Positions 46,973-56,553 of a stretch of 64,000 nt of DNA are shown here, one piece after another. Both the position numbers and the translations under genes were made by a program. The notes beneath the pieces were generated by a model, which saw only the letters and a program-made list of their open reading frames with translations, ran no database searches and was not told the origin of the DNA. The DNA lies in the NCBI GenBank assembly GCA_905221605.1, contig CAJNDS010002297.1, positions 337,001 to 401,000 on the forward strand. The letters run 5' to 3'. The DNA comes from Symbiodinium natans. Taxonomy: Eukaryota > Sar > Dinophyceae > Suessiales > Symbiodiniaceae. How positions within the stretch are numbered: position 1 is the first letter of the stretch; each line of letters opens with the position of its first letter.

Positions 46973-49900
46973 TGAAGCCCACGAACCCCATAACCAAACA
47001 TACCCGAATCCAGCCGTGCCCATAAATCTATGTTTGAAAGCAGCACCGAAGGCCCGAAACATTCAGGCCCTAATGGCTGAGGGTTCCCCCCCTCCGCTTC
47101 TTCCTTCTTGACTCCCGGTGCTTGGGGGTCGTTCGAAATGAGAGCCCTTTGTTAGCTTCTGGTAAGGGACCTTATGTATTATTTTGAATAACACCCACGT
47201 GAAGTGTATCCATGGTGCCAGAGTTATGTGCCAAAGGTGCACGCCAGCCAGACTTGCCTTTCTGACGCAGTTCCCCACGAGCTGCGGAGAAATGTGACAG
47301 CCAACGGCACAAGTATCCCGCTGGGCATCTGGAATGGGCAAGCCAAATGGCAGACGGCTACGCCAACGGCTGTATTCCAAATTCTCGTAGAGGAGTACCT
47401 AGGCTACAATGTAAACGTCGAGGTGTCGAATTCTGGTGTCGCCCAGCATGTCCTCTACGCGCTGGCTGGCTGTGACAATCCCACAGCAAGCGACGATGTC
47501 GACCGTGGCTGCTATGGACAGGAGACGAAATGGCACGCAGCAATTGGCGTCTACCTTACACAAGAGGTGGCGCAGCACTACGAGCAGGTGCAGCGCATGA
47601 AAATGGGAGGAGTGCTGGAGGATTTGTCAAGCATAGGATTTCCATCATATGCTGGGCTTTATGTAGATGGCCAAGCTCAGCTTTCTGCATTTGTACGAGA
47701 GCGGCTGTTTCTGGACGACTACAGGAACTACAACGCGAAGTACGAGAATCCAAGCCGCTGGTTCTCTAGCAGAGCAAGCATCAATACGTCCAAGCTTATA
47801 CCGTGCGTGAGGTGGAGAGGCACTTTGCAGAGTGGACTGGAAATGTTTCTCCAACTCTTTGATGACCTAGAAGGGCTTGATTTTTCAGGGCCGGAAATCG
47901 TGCCTTACTGCCCGGATGGCTTCTGGTGGCTTGCGAGAACTTGCAGGCAAAATCCAGACGACTGCACTCCCTGCATCACTGGGAGCTCCCACAGTTATGT
48001 CTACGATGTGGAGGAGGTTTGAATCATCCAAACCCTGCGAAAACCTGACAACCCGCTCCCTGTGCCCAAAAAACCTTACAACCAATCCACGATTTGTGAC
48101 GTTGCGCGACTGTGCTTGGCCTTTTCGCCCCCGAGAAATACAACACCCATGTATTTCCTGCAGCCCTGGGCCCCTTGCCTTGGCCAGGTTATGTTCAAGG
48201 CCAATGCGTGGAACATGTCCTTGGCCCTGGCCGCGGCAGACGGGCATGCGATAGGAACCGCCTTTGCCGAGCTGGTCACGGAAGAAAGGAGCCCCTGCAT
48301 GTTCGGGGGGATCATAAGGGGTTACGGGTTTACAGGCTTGCGGGTGTAACGGTTAGGGCTTCTGGACTTTGAGGGTGTCTGGGAGGCTGCGGCTAAGCCT
48401 CTGCGAGCTTTTTGGGTCTTTGGGGCAATATGATGGCAGACATGCGACGGGCAGGCTCCTCTTCTATTTTTGGGAACCGGACCTGACGTTCCGGCAAGCT
48501 CACCGGTTGATTTCCTTTCCGGAGAACAACGAGCAACAGTGGGCTCTCGGCAACAAGGCCACCTGGGCAAGTACCGAGAGCGGAAAGCCCTCGTAGGCCA
48601 CTCCCAGAACCCGCAAGCCCGAAACCCTAACGCCCCATAAATGAGTCCATTGTGAATGCGGAACAAAGGCCCACAAGTGCCTTTGGTTCCTTTTTCGGGG
48701 TGAGAGGTCGGGAAGTCCTCTTCGAAGTGTGTGCCCTCGGATAGGGTGCTCAGGGTGTTGCGGGGTTTGAGGGGGTAACTCAACTCCCGGAGAGGAGTTA
48801 GAAACGTTCACCTTGAGAGGCCACAATGGCGCAGCCCTTGGACTTGCGCATCGTGGGCAACCAGAACCTTGACACCCTAGCGCCGGATGTGCGGGACCTG
48901 ATGATCAACATGGAGATTTCGACAGCGGAGGCCTCGCGCTTTCGGGGTTGATGGGTTTAAGGATGGCTCAGAAGGAATACCCTGGCACATCTTCTCCCCC
49001 CACTCTTTACCGGGGGTTCCCAGAGTTCAGAGAGCATGTCCTTTCGTCGAGGAGTTGGGGTCCTGAATCCCCTGAATCCTGTAGAACGAGGTGCTTGTGA
49101 TGATGTCCGCGAGTAGCGATGCCGCGAAAGACCTCCAGGCGGCTCTCGGAACTACTCTGATCAGGGAGGAGTGGTGGAGCGCTGGCTGGGTCGGGGCGTG
49201 CCAGTGGCTGCAGCAAAACAGGCCAGCTCCCAAAAATGGGCTTTGACAAAGGCTTCTGTTCCAAAATTAAATAAACAGCTTCTCTGCAGTACACAAGCCA
49301 GAAGAAGGCTAAGACCACAACACTTCTCTGGCGCCAGGCAGGTATGGCAGGGCTGGATTTCGCTGCGGTCCAACTGCTATGCAGGGCAAGGGATGTGGCA
49401 GGCCAGGCTTAAACCTAAACAGTTCTCCGGCGATCTGAAGCCCTCGTCAGCTTGACCGCGCTCCGGCAGCAGGTCCTTCAGGAAACCGGTGAGTCTCCGG
49501 ATGGTCTGGAGCCTTATGTGCCTTATCTTCTGGAGCGTTTGTGCACAGTTGCTTGAGTCCATTTGTGAAATACCTGCTTTGCATAGCTCGACTCAGGGTG
49601 GGCAGTGGCTGACCAACCGGTCCCAACGAGCAATCTGCCGCGCTTGCCCGCCCGGGCGCTACTCTGCGCTTCTGGAGGACGCCGACGGCGCCACGGCCGT
49701 GTGCCGTGCCTTGACAAAACGCAGCGTGGGGGAAAGGAGCCGAGCCATAGGGCCGTAGGAAACGAATGATACAAGGATTGAGGTCATGTGCTGCATCTCA
49801 GGCCCATGCCGCCCGGGCACCAGCCGCCTGGCATACAACAGAGGGTCACGAAGGGCCCCCCCAACACTTAAACCCTCCTGAGCGTCAAAAGGGGAAACCC

Positions 49901-50292
49901 TTAACTTTATCAGCCTCATAAGCCCGAAACCCTGAAACATGTCAAGAACAGTGCTCGAGATCCGGAAGATCCGGAAGTGTCGAAGCCGAGGCCAGGCGTA
50001 CTCCATGTCCGTGAGCTGCGACTACTGCCCGGCTGGCACCAAAGCGGACCATTGGGCCGCGACGCGCTGCGAGAAGTGCCCGCAAGGCAGGGACTAGCGA
50101 AGGTGAGGGGCGGAGGGCAGAACGCAGAACACATCAGAGCAACGTGAAATAGTGTGCAAGTGCCGCAGGCCAGTACCAGGACGAGACCGCAGCCACAGAG
50201 TGCCGCAGCTGCGCAGATGACAAGACCACGACGGTCCTGGCCGCTGCAAGCGAGATGGACTGCATCTGCAGAGCCGGCAGGCGGGCGCTTCC

Positions 50293-50331
<39 letters not shown>

Positions 50332-53300
50332 CTCTTCTGCTCTCCTTCTCGTATCCCCAATCTCTCTCTTTCCAGGTACCTGTGGAACCTGACGGAGTGC
50401 CGTCCGTGCCCGGAGGGCATGGACTGCCCGGGCGGCTCGGGCGCGCCGCAGCAGCTCCGGGGCTTCTGGGCGGAGAACCTTGGGACAGAGGCCCGGAGCC
50501 GGTACTCGGTCTACTCCTGTCGTGACCCGGCCCGGTGCCCACAAGGCCCCCCGGGCCGGTGTAGCTTCGGGCGCACGGGGCGCGCCTGCGCCGACTGCTT
50601 CTTGGGCTACGCCTCCGATGTGGACGGCTCCTGCAGGCCCTGCGATGCCCTGTCTTTGTGGCCCTTCCTTCTGCTGCCCATCGTGATATTGGGGCTCCTG
50701 CCGCTGCTCGTGGCCGCCAGCATCCTGGTGAGCCGCGCGCGGCGCGTGGCCACCAGCATCTTCATCGTCTGCGTGATCTTCGGGCAGCTGGTCGTCTGTC
50801 TGCAGAGCCTGGAGGCCCCCCCCGCGTGTCATTCACGCACACAGCATTGATGGAGCAACAGGGGGGGTCTCCTCTTTACTGGCAGAGTCGCAGCATTCCT
50901 GTGGAGCATTCGTTTGATGTTTGCAGCCATTTCCCCATGCAGCGTTCACAACGGAGATGATGCTGATTCAATGTTTGCAGCAGTTTTGAGCATGATCGTG
51001 TGTGTATTTCCACTCCTTTGTCTATCCTTTTTTGAATTAAACATCAGCGTGGACAAGGGATCCTCCTCATCTTGACATGATAGGTGGACAAATATATGTA
51101 TGTATGTCTGTGTGTGTGTGTGTGTGCGCGTGTGAGAGGCCATCTACCAGTTCGAGATCGCCTGGATCGACCCGGCCAAGGCCGTGCTCTCCTCGCTGGC
51201 GCTCTTCAGCCTGGACATCGAGTTCTCCTGCATCCTGGATCCCCAGAGCCACGTGGTGGAGTACGGCTCACAGCTCCTGGCCTACCCCGCCGTGTTGCTG
51301 GCCACCTTCGGCTTCTGGCTCTTGGCCCGCTGGGCCAAGCGCCCCATCACTTTCAACTCGTTCGTGAACCTCCATGGGGTCTTGCTGGTGGCGTTGCTCA
51401 CGGCCATGTCCCTGACGGTGATGCGGCCCTTCCAGTGCCGGCAGAACCCCAACGGTCTCACCACCATGGCAACCCGCACGGACGTCCTCTGCTGGGGCCC
51501 CGAGCACGGGCCGCTGGTGGTGCTGGCGGCCTTGGGCATCCTGGCCTACCCCGTCACCATCCTCTCCAGCATCGCGTTCCTCACCTGGAAGTACCCTACC
51601 TGGCTCAGGTCCGGCAAAGGCCTGGAGGTGCTGGAGAAATACAACTTCCTCTTCGGCCGCTTCCGCCCGGAGCGCTACTACTGCGGCCTCCTCCTCTCCG
51701 GGCACAACTTGGTGGTGGCCCTGATCCCGGCGGCGCTGGTGTCCGTGCCCGCCTTGCAGGTGGGCATCATGGGCATCGTGGTCTGCATCAAGCTCGCGTC
51801 GCAGAGCCTCCTCTGGCCTTGGCGCGTCGAAGTGGCCAACTACAATGACCTGGTCCTCTCCACGGCGCTGCTGATCTTGCTGTTGCTCGCCTCGCCAATG
51901 CTGCGCCTGGAACAGAATCAGGACGGCAGCTTCCTGGTGGCGGCGCTGCTCACCGGCGTGCTCTGCCTGCTGCCCCTGGTGGCGCTGGCGGCCGCGTGCC
52001 TGGCCGCCTCGCTGCGGCTAAGGCCCCAGAGCAAGTACGACGCCTTCCTCTGCCACCACAAGGCGGGCGCCGGGGCCCTCTGCCGCTTCATCAAGCTCAT
52101 CGTGCACAAGTACGGGCGCATGAACATCTTCCTGGACTCCGACGAGCTCGACGACCTCGCCCGCATCTTCGAGATCGTCAGCTCGGACACCCGCTGCCTG
52201 GTGGCGGTGCTCACGCCCGAGCTGCTGCAGCGCGCCCCGGCCCAGCAAGAAAGAATTGAGTTGCCATGATTTGCGTGACCACTCCTCCCTCTCCTGATCT
52301 TTTGCACCTCCCCCCCCCCCCCCCCCCCCCCCCCTCCCCCCCAAGCAACAAACAAAAGACAAACAGCAAGAAGCAGCAAAAGAGCCTCGGGACGGGACAG
52401 GCATGTGGTGCGCCGGGGAGCTGACGAGCGCCCGCAAGCACGGAATCCCCATCATCCCGCTCTACTGCGACGGCTACGCCTTCCCCGATGCGGACAGCAT
52501 CAACAACATCCAGTCCGTGTGGACCGAGGAGCAGCAGTACACCCTCACCAGCCACGGCATCTCCATGGAGGACATCAAGGCAGAACGAGGGCGGGCGGAG
52601 GCATGTTCCCTTTGCCTCTGCCCCACTCTCGCTCTCTCTCTACCTCTCTCTCTCTCTCTGTGTCTTTCTTTCTCTCCTCTCCCTTGCTCTTCTTGCGATT
52701 GCTCTTTCGATGCTGCGAGGCCACCTACCGGCACCTGAGCGCGCGGAAGGGCTACGCCTTGAGCCGGCACGCCAGCCTGGAGGAGCAGGAGCGGCTGGTC
52801 CTGGATGTGGCCATGGCTGCCCGAGGGCCTCGAGGTGGCCTCCCGCGCGATAGTCTGAGATCACACAAAAACACGAAAACCTTATACGCTCAAGTGGTTC
52901 TTGGTGCCGCAGGCGCCTGGCGCGCGGAGGTGGCGCCCCAGGGCGCCGTGGGCGCTGCGCGCATCCTGCTCTGCTCCACGGAGCTGGAGCCCGAGGCCAT
53001 CTCCACCGTGCACCCCGGCGGCAGCATGCCCCTAGCATGCCCCTCCCCTCTCTCTCCGCTTTTTTTTTTTTTTTTCATCAGGTGTCTAGTAGTCAAAGAA
53101 AGTGCCTTGCTGACCGCGTCGCTGCGCCCCTAGCGTAGACGTTGCCCGTGTTGGCGGACGCAGGCTGATCCTGCAGCAGATGGTGCAGCAGCAGCTGCGC
53201 ATCGCCACCTTCCGGGCGCGGGGCCTCAAGGACATCGCGGCCGCGGCCAGCGCCTCCTTCGCGCTGGTGCTGCTGAGCAAGGGCGTGCTGGAGGACCCCG

Positions 53301-53943
53301 ACTTCGCGCTGCGCGTCGGGCAGATGCGCGCCCCGGCCGAAGAGATCGCTGTGGGATGCGGGATGCCATCTCTTTTTTTGGCAAAAACCGTGGGGCTGCT
53401 GTTGGGCTTCCGTCAAGGCTATGAGTTTTTTCGGCTCTTGTTCAGGGGTCTTCAGCTGCTTTCGCCGTAAGATCTGGCAAGCTGAAGCCGCCTGAAGCCA
53501 CAGGAGCGCAGGGGCTTAGCTTCGTGCCGGTGAACGACGGCACCTTCCAGTTCCCGGCCCCGGACTTCTACCAGCAGGAGTCGGGGGTGGGAAAGGGGGC
53601 TGCTACGTCTCTTTTTGAGTGCACGAGCACGCACGCAGGTGGAGGAGGGCGGCGTGGCCGGGCTCAGCCCGAACCTCGGCCGCAGCCTGGCCAAGGCTTT
53701 CCAGGCGGGCGTTCTCGTTCTCCTCCGCTTCCTCCTCTCCCTCCTCTCCCTCCTCGCCCTCCTCTCCCTCCTCTCCCTCCTCAGTCTCTTCAAATGTCTT
53801 CAGAAATCTCTTCCGCCTGGGGCATCCTTCGGCAGGCGCTGCTGGGCATCCTGGCGCTGCCCCTCACGCCCCACGCCTCGAGCGGCATCCTCGAGAGGCG
53901 CCGCAGCATGCGCGTAGGGGCGTAGGTGTGCAGAGGCATATGT

Positions 53944-53979
<36 letters not shown>

Positions 53980-54039
53980 TATCTCGCCTCTCTCCGTGTC
54001 TCACTCTCACTTTCACTCTCACTCTCACTCTCACTCTCT

Positions 54040-54086
<47 letters not shown>

Positions 54087-54251
54087 TCTCTCTCTGAGAC
54101 GAGGGCGGACAGGGCGGTGCTTCCCTGTTCGGTGTCCCGCCTAGTGGCCGTTGGCAGGCAGGTGACGCAGATCTGCCAGAGGTTCGGCAACCTCGACGAC
54201 CTGCTCGAGCAGAGGCCGATGCCCCAAATTCCGGCAAGAAATCCTAGGTAG
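46922..54251 (+). CDS. Transmembrane TIR receptor, copy 2 (complete in the window)
   Basis: Proposed exons: 46922-~46970 (signal peptide [14 protein letters not shown]), 47252-48016, 48188-~48270, ~48448-48557, 48820-48912, 49091-~49219, 49351-~49397, 49597-49702, 49802-~49838, 49996-50086, 50169-50280, 50376-50814, 51139-52231, 52401-52579, 52720-52822, 52913-53009, 53164-53343, 53520-53577, 53639-~53708, 53804-53897, 54158-54251; about 1,300 residues. Modules in order: solute-binding-like ectodomain, Cys-rich ephrin-receptor-like repeats, about eight transmembrane helices, TIR domain with WCAGEL, linker ([15 protein letters not shown]), second TIR-like module ([25 protein letters not shown]). 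Likely a plasma- or endo-membrane receptor that binds a small solute outside and signals, perhaps by NAD cleavage, inside; this role is inference. Donors are GT, GC and GA. Exon 1 and small exons are least certain. Confidence 0.65.
47252..48016 (+). CDS. Copy 2 intronless ectodomain exon
   Basis: A single 255-codon exon after a CCAGCCAG acceptor. It contains [94 protein letters not shown] and CTPCITG. The arrangement resembles OpuAC-type glycine-betaine-binding proteins, with several extra Cys and two N-glycosylation sequons near the start. It ends with a GT donor (GAGGAG|GTTTGA) that joins GTTATGTTCAAGGCC at 48188. In copy 3 the same stretch is spread over five exons. Confidence 0.75.
49597..50280 (+). 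CDS. Copy 2 Cys-rich (ephrin-receptor-like) exons
   Basis: Exons 49597-49702, 49802-~49838, 49996-50086 and 50169-50280 encode [45 protein letters not shown], and [20 protein letters not shown]. This is the CxxCPxGxxS...CxxC pattern of GCC2/GCC3 ephrin-receptor-like repeats, expected between the ligand-binding domain and the membrane. The exon at 49996 joins to 50169 with a GC donor. Splice phases fit in all but the second exon's end. Confidence 0.65.
50376..50814 (+). CDS. Copy 2 Cys-rich and first membrane-helix exon
   Basis: Starts after a CT-repeat intron (TTTCCAG|GTACC) and encodes [20 protein letters not shown], then [44 protein letters not shown]. Two hydrophobic helices follow ([40 protein letters not shown]). 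It ends at SLE with a GC donor (GGAG|GCCCCC). The Cys spacing continues the repeats of the preceding exons. Confidence 0.8.
51139..52231 (+). CDS. Copy 2 membrane-bundle and TIR exon
   Basis: Begins [16 protein letters not shown] after a TGTGAGAG acceptor. About six more hydrophobic segments follow ([107 protein letters not shown]). After a short basic stretch ([15 protein letters not shown]) the TIR domain opens: LCHHKAGAG in place of the usual FxSY/FLSHR box, [16 protein letters not shown] as BB loop, and [15 protein letters not shown] donor at CTGCAGC|GC. Copy 3's exon has the same length, 1093 nt. Confidence 0.85.
52310..52343. repeat. Poly-C run inside the TIR intron, copy 2
   Basis: About 30 C with one T, in the intron 52232-52400. 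It is shared in position by all three receptor copies. Length is likely unstable and hard to assemble. Confidence 0.9.
52401..52822 (+). CDS. Copy 2 TIR catalytic exon and linker exon
   Basis: Exon 52401-52579 encodes [30 protein letters not shown] and [11 protein letters not shown]; Glu in WCAGEL is the expected NADase residue. After a CT-rich intron of 140 nt, exon 52720-52822 ([34 protein letters not shown]) finishes the TIR C-terminal helix or starts a linker. Donors are GC (AAG|GCAGAA) and GA (GCCC|GAGGG). Confidence 0.75.
52913..54251 (+). CDS. Copy 2 second TIR-like module and C-terminus
   Basis: Exons 52913-53009, 53164-53343, 53520-53577, 53639-~53708, 53804-53897 and 54158-54251. 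Together they encode [110 protein letters not shown] and [19 protein letters not shown]. The alternation of a hydrophobic strand, a helix, LVLLSxGVLEDP and FVPV...F resembles a TIR fold without the WCxxEL glutamate (inference). The copy ends at a TAG at 54249-54251. Confidence 0.6.
53942..54098. repeat. (GT)n and (CT/CTCA)n microsatellite in an intron
   Basis: Fifteen GT repeats, then CTCACTCT repeats, within the intron before the last copy 2 exon. The open frames over it are artefacts. Confidence 0.9.
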
Positions 54252-55690
54252 GACAAGGGGGGCCCTTAAAAGGGAACTCTTCTTAATCCTCTTGGCTCTC
54301 TTAAGCAGGGACCTAATCCTATCCCCTAGGAAAAGAGCGCCACGGTGCCACGATGTGGCATGCTGAGCATCGGACATGCGCCGGGACAACCTTTGCTTGG
54401 CGTGACAGGACCTTGTCCAAGACCGCCACCGACGAGGTCTGCGTCGCGGACATCTCCATGTCCCTCACAGGCTGCAGGGAGGGGCTAGGTGGCCGGGCAA
54501 CAGTAATCGGTCCCTGCTTCAGAACCTACACCATGAGCGGACAGACAAGAATTCAAGGCATTTGCCTGACCTTAACGAACTCGTCGACTTGTCTCTAAGC
54601 TCATCCCCCTCGCCTTTGTTCAAAGCCTTGAACCATGCCTCAGACAGAGTCTGAAGGCATTGAGTGTAGCGGCACCAGGTTTCGAAGACGTGGATGGCGA
54701 TGCGAAAACCACGCCCGACCAGGAACAATCCTTGACCGTTTGCTGGTGCGTCAGCGGACTTGGCCCTAGCCCCAAACTTGCAAGCCGTGCGGGCACTATA
54801 CCCGAACTGAGCCCTTGAAGCCTTGACTCTCCACACTAAGCATATCTGAGCTGACCCCCTCAACCTGGAGCCCAAGGCGCTAGTAGGCGCCCGGACCTTC
54901 TGCCTCGCCTCAGGACCACAGCGCGGAGCTCAACAGTGAGTACTCGAGTCGTGATGATCTCTGGTACGCCTAGGCGTGCCCAAACTGCGCTCCCAAGTGA
55001 TGCGATGCGATGGCTGGGAATGCTCGGCCCGAAACGCCTTGGGTGTAGCGCAGCGAGGATCTGCGAGACAGCGGCATTTCAAGCCGCGCTTAAGTTAACG
55101 TACAGGGGAAGCTGCCTAAGGCACACTTCTCAATCCGCTTTTTTTGCGGATGCTTTGTAGTCAGGCGCCTCGAACGAGCACCGTTAAGCAGATGCTTTTC
55201 GCCATCCCGGCCCTATGTCCTTTTCCCGTCACGGCTTTGTCGGTGTACAGGGTGCAGAGACCGCCGTTGTTGTTTTAGTCCGCCGGACGCTCGCGTCGAG
55301 TTGATCGATCATCCCAAAGAAGTGCCTTGTTGTCTTCCAAAGAAGCACCCCAAACCCTTCTAGCCGAAACCCTCACCCCTAACCCCTAAACGCCTTGAAG
55401 GCGTAAAGCCCTCCTAAGCACCCTAAACCCCTAATCCTTAGGCCCGCGGCCCCGAGGTCGGGACCTGAAACTTTGGACTTAGCACGAGGGCTCAGCTGTG
55501 GGTAGATCGGATACTGCCCCTGACATCCGATTCGAAGCCCGAACCTCCTGATCCCTTCGAAGCCCTCGAATAGCCCCACGTCCTAACACCCTGAAAGGAG
55601 GCTGACATGCAACCGAAGCCCAGGCATCGGAAGCCCGAAACCCTGAAATACCCTGAATTCGTCCGGCTACCATCGCGTGGATGATGAGCC
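54252..55690. other. Spacer between receptor copies 2 and 3
   Basis: About 1.4 kb with no supported gene. Open frames reach at most 122 codons and resemble nothing known. A few CCCTAAAC-like words occur at 55375-55440, too degenerate for a block. The region before 55691 should contain the promoter and 5' UTR of copy 3; no motif stands out. Confidence 0.4.
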
Positions 55691-55780
55691 ATGTGCGGCA
55701 CGCGCACCTTGCGGGGAGCTGTTCTTTCGCTGACGCTCTTGCTGTGCGCGCCGTCTGTGCCTCGGGCCGCAAATTCGATA
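55691..55780 (+). CDS. Signal-peptide exon of copy 3
   Basis: From the ATG at 55691 the frame reads a short basic start (TRTLRG), a hydrophobic core (AVLSLTLLLCA) and a PRAA cleavage-like end. The ectodomain exon at 56004 begins at SCLPD with a CAG acceptor that is conserved in all three copies, so an upstream signal exon is required. The exact donor is not determined. Confidence 0.55.
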
Positions 55781-56513
55781 TATTTGTTTTGCAGAGGGAG
55801 AAGTGGAGGGAGGTATCTTCAACATCTCTCTTGTGAACAATTGACACTCTCTGTCTCGCTTTCTTTTTATCTCGCTGATTGTGTCTCTATACACGTCACC
55901 GATTGTGTCTGCCTCCGAATGTTCGTGGAAGCATGCACAACATCTTAGTCTCATTCCTATTCGACCCTAAAGATCCCCTCTCAACCTCAAGGGCCAGGGC
56001 CAGAGCTGCCTTCCCGATGCCATCCCGGTCCATCTCCGTAAGAACGTGACAGCCAATGGCACGAGCTTCCCCCTCGGCATCTGGAGCCTGGGCGCGCAGA
56101 TGCTCTCAGTCTTGTTGTTTTTGCTTTGTTATTTTTCTCGCTCTCTCTCTCTCTCTCGCGCTCTCTCTCTCTCTCTTTCTTTTTTCTCTCTCCCCATCTA
56201 TCTCTCTCCCCATCTATCTCTTCTTTTCTGTTCTCTGTGCGCGTGTGTGCTTGGGGGTTGAGAGGGCTCAGGGTTGGAAGCTCCAAACTTTTGCGGGGTG
56301 CCGAGAGCCGTCGAGGAACGCCCACAGAAAGTGGCAGCTGGCGACGCCCACTGCTGCCTTTCAGATCCTGGCCGAGGAACTTCTGGGTTACAACGTGCAT
56401 GTGGAGGTGGCTGAGTGGGCCACTCTCATTCACCTTTCCTTCTTTTTTGGCTCGGGTCCTGGGCACGCATCAAGTTTTTTGCAGCCCTAAGCCTTCATAA
56501 TAATTAATAAGTA

Positions 56514-56553
<40 letters not shown>

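Noticed and set aside
46577-46975. 132-codon frame as a full gene
   Set aside because: Only its last 17 codons, from the ATG at 46922, make sense, as a signal peptide exon for copy 2; the earlier part has no recognisable features.
51084-51848. Alternative frames with high Pro/Arg/Gly content over the membrane exons
   Set aside because: They are out-of-frame shadows of a GC-rich coding exon; the in-frame product has ordered helices and TIR motifs conserved among three copies.
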